NCBI GenBank assembly: GCA_005788935.1
Contig: SYAK01000560.1
Span: 1 to 8,366, forward strand
DNA from: Pseudomonadota bacterium
GTDB lineage: Bacteria > Myxococcota > UBA9042 > PHBI01
DNA: 8,366 bases
Direction: 5' to 3'
In this document: positions 1 to 4,969 of the stretch, in pieces
Layout of the letters: the number at the start of each line of letters is the position of its first letter
Numbering within the stretch: the first letter of the stretch is position 1
The notes under the pieces: model-generated
Databases searched by the model: none
Seen by the model: only the letters and a program-made list of their open reading frames with translations
Told to the model about the DNA's origin: nothing
Made by a program: the position numbers and the translations under genes

Positions 1-951
1 AAGACCACCATCGCGGTGCTCGCGCGCATGGCCGCCGTGCAGGAGACGCTCGCGGGCCTCGAGGAGGCGGACGCCGGCTCCGTCGTCCTCGATGGGCAGA
101 CCGTCCTCGAGGCCGGGCGCACCCGCATCCCGCCGGAGCGCCGCGGCGTCGGCCTCGTCTTTCAGGATTTCGCGCTCTTCCCGCACCTCGACGTGCGCCA
201 GACCATCGCCTTCGGTCTGCGCGGCCGCGAGGCCCGTCCCCGCGACGCCCGGGTCGACGCGCTGCTCGGACAGTTCGACCTGCGGCCCCTCGCCGAGCGA
301 CGCCCCGACGCCCTCTCGGGCGGCCAGCAGCAGCGCGTGGCCCTCGCCCGCGCGCTCGCACCCGAGCCTCGCGTCCTGCTGCTCGACGAGCCCTTCTCGA
401 ACCTCGACGCGAGCCTGCGGCGCAGGCTGCGCGTGGCGCTGCGCGAGCAGCTGAAGGCCATCGGCGTCACGTCGGTGCTGGTCACCCACGACGAGGCCGA
501 GGCCCTCTCCCTCGCGGATCGGGTGGCCGTCCTTGACGCTGGCCGCGTGGCGCAGGTCGCGACGCCCGAGGTCATCTACGGCAAGCCGGCCTCTCTGGCG
601 GTCGCGCGCGCGACAGGCCAGGTCAACCCGGTCCCGGGAGAGGCGCTCGGCGCGTGGATCCGCACCCCGCTCGGCGAGCTGCGGGGCCATGGACCCGACG
701 GCGAGGCCGTCGCGCTGCTGCGCCCCGAACAGCTCGTGCTCGGGGCCGAGGTCGCCCGCGAAGGCGTCCGCGCTCGCGTCGTGGCCCGCGACTACACCGG
801 CGCCGAGCTCGAGCTGTGGCTCGCGGTCGAGGGCCTCACCGAGCCGGTCGTCGCGCGTGCGGCCGGCTCGAATGCGGGCGGAGCAGAGGTGGGCGTCGGC
901 GACGGGGTGCGCATCCAGGTCCGCGGCGCGGTGACGTGGTGTGCGCGCTGA
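1..951 (+). CDS. ABC transporter ATP-binding subunit, Fe3+/polyamine-import type, 5'-truncated
   Basis: This is the cytoplasmic ATPase that powers a binding-protein-dependent importer. The window opens on codons reading KTT, apparently the end of Walker A, so the true start lies upstream; 316 codons are present. Visible motifs (in-window residue numbers): Q-loop Q55 in GLVFQDFALFPHLD, signature LSGGQ at 105-109, Walker B VLLLDEP with D129 and E130, D-loop SNLD at 133-136, and switch His163 in LVTHDEAEAL. Residues from about 210 to the end form a C-terminal extension with LRPEQL, as in TOBE domains of the FbpC/PotA/CysA class. The Q-loop wording and size fit iron(III)-type importers best, but substrate cannot be read from the ATPase alone, so no symbol is given. 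Oddity: about 14 residues lie between KTT and the conserved AGLE, against about 5 normally. Partner permease and binding protein are presumably upstream, outside the window. It ends 68 bp before a convergent gene. Confidence 0.93.
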   Translation, partial: KTTIAVLARMAAVQETLAGLEEADAGSVVLDGQTVLEAGRTRIPPERRGVGLVFQDFALFPHLDVRQTIAFGLRGREARPRDARVDALLGQFDLRPLAERRPDALSGGQQQRVALARALAPEPRVLLLDEPFSNLDASLRRRLRVALREQLKAIGVTSVLVTHDEAEALSLADRVAVLDAGRVAQVATPEVIYGKPASLAVARATGQVNPVPGEALGAWIRTPLGELRGHGPDGEAVALLRPEQLVLGAEVAREGVRARVVARDYTGAELELWLAVEGLTEPVVARAAGSNAGGAEVGVGDGVRIQVRGAVTWCAR

Positions 952-974
952 CGACCCGCTGTCTCCGGGCCGAA

Positions 975-1006
975 TTGCCAGAATGACACGCGTGCCGTTT
1001 TGGCAA
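975..1006. terminator. Hairpin between convergent genes, probable bidirectional terminator
   Basis: TTGCCA (975-980) pairs with TGGCAA (1001-1006). The pairing continues inward through two G-T wobbles and one A-C mismatch almost to the loop, giving a stem of about 13 pairs around CGCG. It lies 23 bp after the ABC ATPase stop and 12 bp before the stop of the opposing lipoprotein gene, the expected place for a terminator shared by two converging transcripts. There is no clear T-run on either side, so termination is inferred from position and stem strength. Confidence 0.55.
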
Positions 1007-1018
1007 AGCTCATGCGCG

Positions 1019-3169
1019 TCAGGGGCTTGGTGACTTCCTTCGGCGGATGGCGGTCCCGAGCTGCAGGTATTCGTCGCGCCAGAAATCCTCCTCTTCATCG
1101 AGCGAGGCCCCGAGGCGGACAAGCGCCAGCCCGTCGTCCGGAGTCCCGAGGCGGGCGAGCGCGAGGGTGCCGAACCGGCGGACGTCCGTCTTGTTGATGG
1201 AGGCGTGGTCGAGCGTCTTCAGGATGGCGGCGCGTAGCTCGGGGTCATTGCCGAAGCGTCCGCGCCCGAGGACCGCGAGCGCCTTCAGCTGGTCGTCCTG
1301 TCGGGCGTTCCGCAGGCGCGCCACGTAGCAGCTGCGGTCATCTCCGCAGGCGCGCACGACGCCGAGGAAGATCCGGAGGGCGTCGTTCTTCGTCAGCGCC
1401 TGTGCGAGCTCGGGCGAGCGGGCCTGGGTCGTGTCGTCTGGCTGGACCAGCGCGTCGAAGCGCGCGAGGCGTCGGTCGTCGAGCGCGAGCGCGATGAGCT
1501 GAACGAGAGCCGCCCGGAAGCCCTCGTCCCGCTCGTTGGCGAAGACGTCGAGCAGCAGGTCCTGGGCCGCGACCGTCCCCACCATCGCGACGGCCGCGGC
1601 CGCGTTCAGGCGCTGGTTCGTCTTGTCGAGGTCCCGGTTGCGCACGATAGCGCCAAGCCGCCGGAGGTCGGCGTCGGTCGCGAGGTGGCCCACCCCGAAC
1701 ATCGCCAGCTTCAGACGCTCGACCTGCGCATGTCGCCACGCGTCGAAGCTCGCGCCATCGAGGCCCGCAGGCTGGGCTAGCGGGGCCTCGAGATTTTCGA
1801 TGAAGACGGGAAGGCTCGCCGGGTCGAGGCGATCGAGCAGCAGCCGCAGGGTCGTCGCGCCGAGCGTGAGCTCCCACGGCATGACGCCATGGGCGGCGGC
1901 GAAGGCTGCGACGTCGGCGTCTTCTCCGCGCGCGATCGCGACGAGGCGGGGCGTGATGTCCGGGTCCGCGCGCTTCACGAGCGCGTGGCGGACTGCATGC
2001 AGGAACGGTGTCCCTTGGGCGTCTTTCAGATAGGCATAGCGCAGCAGGAGCCCGACCACCGGGGTCGCCGGATCGGCCGCCGCGACGGTCTCGAGCGCGC
2101 TCGTCAGCGCTTCGGGGGCCCGCTCGCCCGGACCGCGCGCGAACGCCGCCACGACGAGCCGGGCGGCGGCGAGCTCGTCTCCTGGCGACCGCCCGAGCGA
2201 CGCCACGAGCGCGGCGGTGGGCCGAACCACGCCAGCCGGGGCTGACGCCTCCCCGACCTTCCGGGTCGGCGACTCAAAGGCCGCGGCCGTGGCCTTCGGA
2301 CAGGCGTGGACGTCGCGGACGGCGGCGGCGAGCTCGTCGGCACACAGATGGGCAAGGGCACCATCGTCGACCACCGTGTTCCACGAGGTCCGCGTCTCGG
2401 CCTCGATGGCCGTGACGCTCGCGCGGTCCGCCTCGGGCAGCTCGGCCCGGCAGGCCTTCAGGAACTCGAAGTACCGCCTGCAACCGAGCGGGAGCGGGGC
2501 CGCACCGCCGAGCGAGGCCGTGCAGTTGTCGAGATCTTCCTGACGCGTGGCGCTCCGCATGCAGGCAAGCGCCCGGTCGAGTGAGGCCCGCTCACGCCCG
2601 GTCGCCGCTTGCCAGTGCGCGCTAAAATCGCGGAGGGACGCCAGGACGTCACCGGTTGACGCGCCTGACGCGGCGCGAACCTCATGGATGCGCAGCATGG
2701 TCGCGAAGGCCCCGCGCGCACCGTCGGGCACCTCGACGCAACGCAGGCCTCCCGCCAGGTACAACCGATCGCCGACCCGTACTGGCGACGGTATCGTCAT
2801 CAACACGCCGCGCCCTCCGCCCTCGGCGACCGCGAGGATCTCGCCGAGCCCCACGACCGCCGCCCCGCACCCCTTGACCGGGCCGGTCGGTTCGCCGCCC
2901 GCCGCCACCACGTCGCCACCGCCCGCTCCGAGCTTTCGGCAGGCCGCCAGCTCGGCCTCGGACTCGGCCGCCATGCGTACGAGCGCCGCGGGTTCGGGGC
3001 AGGCGGCCGCGAGGGCGTCGCCGCGGAGGAAGAGCGCCTGCAGGCCGTCGGGCGCGTCGCCCACGAGCGCCCGTGAGACCGCCGCGGCGAGGTGCGTCGG
3101 CGTGGTCGGTGGGTGTGGCTCGCAGGCCGCGAGCAGCAGGAGCGCGAGGGGAGGAACGGCTCGAGACAT
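1019..3169 (-). CDS. Predicted outer-membrane lipoprotein with six-Cys helical section and HEAT-like repeats
   Basis: The 716-residue product has a lipoprotein signal: hydrophobic residues 5-15 followed by lipobox LAAC with the acylated Cys at 16. Residue +2 is Glu, not Asp, so outer-membrane sorting is the default expectation. Residues 200-290 carry spaced cysteines (203, 216, 230, 240, 276, 290) and a pattern C-x3-F-x5-C...LP...W...C...C, resembling helical Cys-paired domains that recur in myxobacterial hypothetical proteins. Residues about 315-705 are almost wholly helical, with HEAT-like repeats most evident at 500-700 (for example LRRLGAIVRNRD and LRAAILKTLDH). ATG at 3169 was chosen because it places the lipobox correctly; an in-frame TTG at 3259 would add 30 polar residues before the signal. 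No clear Shine-Dalgarno precedes the ATG. The gene stands alone, divergent from the secreted pair. No enzymatic motif is seen; a periplasmic scaffold or binding role is inference. Confidence 0.82.
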   Translation of the reverse strand: MSRAVPPLALLLLAACEPHPPTTPTHLAAAVSRALVGDAPDGLQALFLRGDALAAACPEPAALVRMAAESEAELAACRKLGAGGGDVVAAGGEPTGPVKGCGAAVVGLGEILAVAEGGGRGVLMTIPSPVRVGDRLYLAGGLRCVEVPDGARGAFATMLRIHEVRAASGASTGDVLASLRDFSAHWQAATGRERASLDRALACMRSATRQEDLDNCTASLGGAAPLPLGCRRYFEFLKACRAELPEADRASVTAIEAETRTSWNTVVDDGALAHLCADELAAAVRDVHACPKATAAAFESPTRKVGEASAPAGVVRPTAALVASLGRSPGDELAAARLVVAAFARGPGERAPEALTSALETVAAADPATPVVGLLLRYAYLKDAQGTPFLHAVRHALVKRADPDITPRLVAIARGEDADVAAFAAAHGVMPWELTLGATTLRLLLDRLDPASLPVFIENLEAPLAQPAGLDGASFDAWRHAQVERLKLAMFGVGHLATDADLRRLGAIVRNRDLDKTNQRLNAAAAVAMVGTVAAQDLLLDVFANERDEGFRAALVQLIALALDDRRLARFDALVQPDDTTQARSPELAQALTKNDALRIFLGVVRACGDDRSCYVARLRNARQDDQLKALAVLGRGRFGNDPELRAAILKTLDHASINKTDVRRFGTLALARLGTPDDGLALVRLGASLDEEEDFWRDEYLQLGTAIRRRKSPSP

Positions 3170-3230
3170 GGGCAGGTTCGCGGGTGCGTGGGGGCGGTTC
3201 GGCGCAGGCGGACCACGCCGCGTCGGCCCC

Positions 3231-3259
3231 AGTGTCCGGGAGCGCGAGGCGAGCGTCAA
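3231..3259 (-). promoter_or_regulatory. Candidate promoter of the HEAT-repeat lipoprotein gene
   Basis: On the minus strand TTGACG (complement of 3254-3259) is followed after exactly 17 bp by GACACT (complement of 3231-3236). The -35 matches the sigma-70 consensus at five of six bases and the -10 at only three. It would give a 5' leader of about 55 bases before the ATG at 3169. The match is reasonable for a GC-rich genome but not decisive. Confidence 0.33.
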
Positions 3260-3339
3260 TGCGCCAGAATCGGGTGATCGCGCTGAGCGCGGCTCCGAGG
3301 CGCGCGGCCCTCGTCAGGCTGCTGACGGGCGTCACCGGC

Positions 3340-3388
3340 CACCGCGACGTGTCACGGGATAGGCGCCCCCGACGAGGTCGTCGCGGTG
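3340..3388. repeat. 10-bp perfect inverted repeat with 29-bp spacer
   Basis: CACCGCGACG at 3340-3349 is the exact reverse complement of CGTCGCGGTG at 3379-3388. The right arm overlaps a smaller palindrome, GACGAGGTCGTC at 3371-3382. The position, far from both start codons in a divergent region, suits a regulator-binding or looping site. In such GC-rich DNA a chance origin is possible. Confidence 0.4.
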
Positions 3389-3516
3389 TCATGCAGGCGG
3401 GTGGGGGTGTCGGACGCGGCGAGACCGGCGGGGCGGAGGTCCCGGCCGACGCGGGGGGCCATCGGACGGGGCGTCTCACGCGGTCCAACACCGTCCAGCC
3501 ATCCGACGCGGTCTGG

Positions 3517-3569
3517 GGCGAGGTGGGTGAGGTTGCCCCATGCGTTGCCACCCTCGGCGAGGTGGGTGA
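3517..3569 (+). repeat. 14-bp direct repeat, copies 39 bp apart
   Basis: GGCGAGGTGGGTGA occurs exactly at 3517-3530 and again at 3556-3569. The sequence between the copies is not itself duplicated, so this is a pair of identical words, not a tandem duplication. Two identical sites upstream of the secreted-protein genes could be operator half-sites for an activator or repressor; no regulator is encoded in the window. Confidence 0.5.
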
Positions 3570-3625
3570 AAAGACACACCCCCCAAGGCGGATCGCCTCG
3601 ACCGACGCGGACCGACACTCCACGA

Positions 3626-3654
3626 TTGACGCGGGGGTCGCATTCGGGCGTCAT
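3626..3654 (+). promoter_or_regulatory. Weak candidate promoter for the secreted two-gene unit
   Basis: TTGACG at 3626-3631 is followed after 17 bp by CGTCAT at 3649-3654, which matches three of six bases of the -10 consensus. It lies about 75 bp upstream of the ATG at 3730 and is the best sigma-70-like pair noticed on this strand near the gene. The 14-bp direct repeat lies just upstream of it. Confidence 0.25.
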
Positions 3655-3716
3655 GGAGGGCGTGGTGCACGCAAATGCGCGCCCGCACGTTCTCGTCACG
3701 CTCTCACGGTTTCCCG

Positions 3717-3722
3717 GGTGAT
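3717..3722 (+). promoter_or_regulatory. Ribosome binding site fixing the start at 3730
   Basis: GGTGAT matches the 3' portion of the extended Shine-Dalgarno consensus and ends 7 bp before the ATG at 3730. It supports this ATG over the long in-frame extension upstream, where no signal peptide would sit at the N-terminus. Confidence 0.5.
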
Positions 3723-3729
3723 ACGACGC

Positions 3730-4947
3730 ATGAGGCCGCGACTCGCGCTGACGTCATTCCTGTTCGCCATGGTCCCGTGCGTGGCGGGTCCGGCGTGCGG
3801 CGGTGACGCAGCCAAAGACTGGGGCGAGCTGCCGCCGAACGCCGACGCCGGGCTCGGGGACGCGGCGGACGCGGACGAGCCCCCCTGCGACCAGCCCGAC
3901 GCACCCGCGGGATGCCCCTGCGACACCGACGCCGCCTGCGCGTCCGGTGTATGTGCCGCGGGCCTTGACGGCAGCCGCTGCCTCGCACGCTGCGACGAAG
4001 GCACGACCTGCGACAGCGGGATCTGCCTGCCGACCGACAGCGACAGCGAATACGTGTGTGTGGCCCCCAGCGACCTCCTCTGCCTGCCCTGCACCCGGGA
4101 CAGCGATTGCCGCCAGGCGGGCGGCGAGGCCGAGTGCGTGGTGGCTGGCAATGACGGCGCCTTCTGCGCCACGACCTGCGACAGCGATGACGCCTGCCCG
4201 GGCGACTTCGGCTGTGTCAATGGGCTGTGCCTGCCCGACGCGGGCCTCTGCCCGTGCACCGACCTCGCCGTCGCGCTTGGCACGACCACGGTCTGCGTCT
4301 CGGAGAACGCCTTCGGTTCCTGCGATGGGCTGCGACGCTGCGAAGTCGGCGGCCTCTCGCCCTGTGACGCCGCGTCCCCGGCCGCAGAGACCTGCAACGG
4401 CCGCGACGACGACTGCGACGGCGCCAACGACGAGGGACCGGTCTCCTGCGACGACAGCGACCCGTGCACTCGCGACGATGTCTGCACCGACGGCGCGTGC
4501 GTCGGGACTCCGACATGTGCATGCGAGACCGACGCGGACTGCGAGACGCCACCGCCCGGGCTTGACGCCGCCTGTGTGAGCGGGCGTTGCGGGGGCGACG
4601 GCGCGTGCGTCTACGAGACGCGGGTCGGCGCGTGCGACGACGGTGACCCGTGCACGGTCGACGACGCGTGCGATGGGGGGCGCTGCGAGGCGGCCGCCCT
4701 TGACTGCTCGCACCTCGACGCCGCCTGCAGCGCGGGCGTGTGTGACGGTCAGGGCGGCTGCACCGTGGAAGCGGTCGCGTGCGGGATCTCGCGCGTGCGG
4801 CTCCACATCCCTGGCGTCGCCATGTCGCGACACCGCACGATCGCGACCGGCGTCTCCATCAGCGCCGGACATGGTGGGCCGGTCGGCCTGGTCGTCAACG
4901 GCAATCATCGGATTCATTTCGGATTTCACCCTGGAATCCATCGCTGA
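3730..4947 (+). CDS. Cysteine-rich secreted protein with MopE-type Asp/Cys motif
   Basis: The 405-residue product begins with Arg residues and a hydrophobic segment (5-22) ending AGPACGG, a signal peptide. Cys23 followed by Gly-Gly looks like a delta-type lipoprotein, but GPAC is not a canonical lipobox, so lipidation is uncertain. About 48 cysteines fill residues 17-351. Residues 219-236 contain CNGRDDDCDG followed by NDEG, the Asp-rich motif named after the copper-binding MopE of Methylococcus; in this family it suggests metal or calcium binding and extracellular location. Two matching units, CDDSDPCTRDDVC at 240 and CDDGDPCTVDDAC at 302, and several C-x-D-x-DC knots resemble Dickkopf/EGF-like disulphide modules common in Myxococcota. 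The last 54 residues lack Cys, are rich in His and Gly, and end in IHFGFHPGIHR, likely a beta-strand tail. No frame change is needed to read it. It is followed after 22 bp by the stalk-lectin gene and is probably co-transcribed with it. Function is otherwise unknown. Confidence 0.85.
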   Translation: MRPRLALTSFLFAMVPCVAGPACGGDAAKDWGELPPNADAGLGDAADADEPPCDQPDAPAGCPCDTDAACASGVCAAGLDGSRCLARCDEGTTCDSGICLPTDSDSEYVCVAPSDLLCLPCTRDSDCRQAGGEAECVVAGNDGAFCATTCDSDDACPGDFGCVNGLCLPDAGLCPCTDLAVALGTTTVCVSENAFGSCDGLRRCEVGGLSPCDAASPAAETCNGRDDDCDGANDEGPVSCDDSDPCTRDDVCTDGACVGTPTCACETDADCETPPPGLDAACVSGRCGGDGACVYETRVGACDDGDPCTVDDACDGGRCEAAALDCSHLDAACSAGVCDGQGGCTVEAVACGISRVRLHIPGVAMSRHRTIATGVSISAGHGGPVGLVVNGNHRIHFGFHPGIHR

Positions 4948-4964
4948 GGGTCACCCTCGGGAGG
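4944..4964 (+). promoter_or_regulatory. Intercistronic hairpin overlapping stop codon and touching the Shine-Dalgarno
   Basis: CTGAGGG (4944-4950) pairs with CCCTCGG (4954-4960) around loop TCA, with one G-T wobble. The left arm contains the upstream gene's TGA stop (4945-4947). The right arm takes the first two bases of the Shine-Dalgarno GGGAGG (4959-4964), which ends 5 bp before the GTG start at 4970. A ribosome finishing the upstream gene would open the stem, so the layout suits translational coupling. Pairing is seen directly; the regulatory role is inferred. Confidence 0.5.
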
Positions 4965-4969
4965 CAGAC

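Larger units (their letters stand above)
3170..3729. other. 560-bp divergent intergenic region
   Basis: This gap separates the leftward lipoprotein gene from the rightward secreted pair and presumably holds promoters for both. It contains a candidate promoter on each strand, a 10-bp inverted repeat (3340-3349/3379-3388), a 14-bp direct repeat (3517-3530 and 3556-3569), and five scattered GACGCGG words (3413, 3448, 3505, 3604, 3628). Open frames cross it on both strands, but none has a recognisable domain, a good ribosome site or an amino-acid composition unlike a high-GC shadow frame, so no gene is called. Confidence 0.6.

Noticed and set aside
3170..3259. TTG start at 3259 for the lipoprotein
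   Set aside because: It would place 30 polar residues before the lipoprotein signal. The same TTGACG is better read as a -35 element.
3413..3634. Five GACGCGG words in the divergent region as an operator family
   Set aside because: The heptamer is all but one base G/C-type and is expected often in DNA of this composition; spacing is irregular.
3352..3699. A 115-codon minus-strand open frame in the divergent region
   Set aside because: There is no known motif and no convincing ribosome site. Its THLA repeats are simply the 14-bp direct repeat read in translation.
3073..3729. In-frame upstream extension of the Cys-rich gene
   Set aside because: The extension has no conserved features, would bury the signal peptide internally and would overlap the opposing lipoprotein gene. 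GGTGAT before ATG 3730 supports the shorter form.
4770..4947. Possible frameshift at the end of the Cys-rich gene
   Set aside because: The sequence change after Cys351 looked abrupt, but the other two frames give no continuing Cys-rich pattern, and the existing frame ends in a plausible beta-rich tail just before a well-placed Shine-Dalgarno.
4643..4969. In-frame upstream extension of the fibre gene from 4643
   Set aside because: It overlaps the real Cys-rich coding frame and puts 109 Arg/Pro-rich residues before a clean signal peptide. GTG 4970 with GGGAGG is better.
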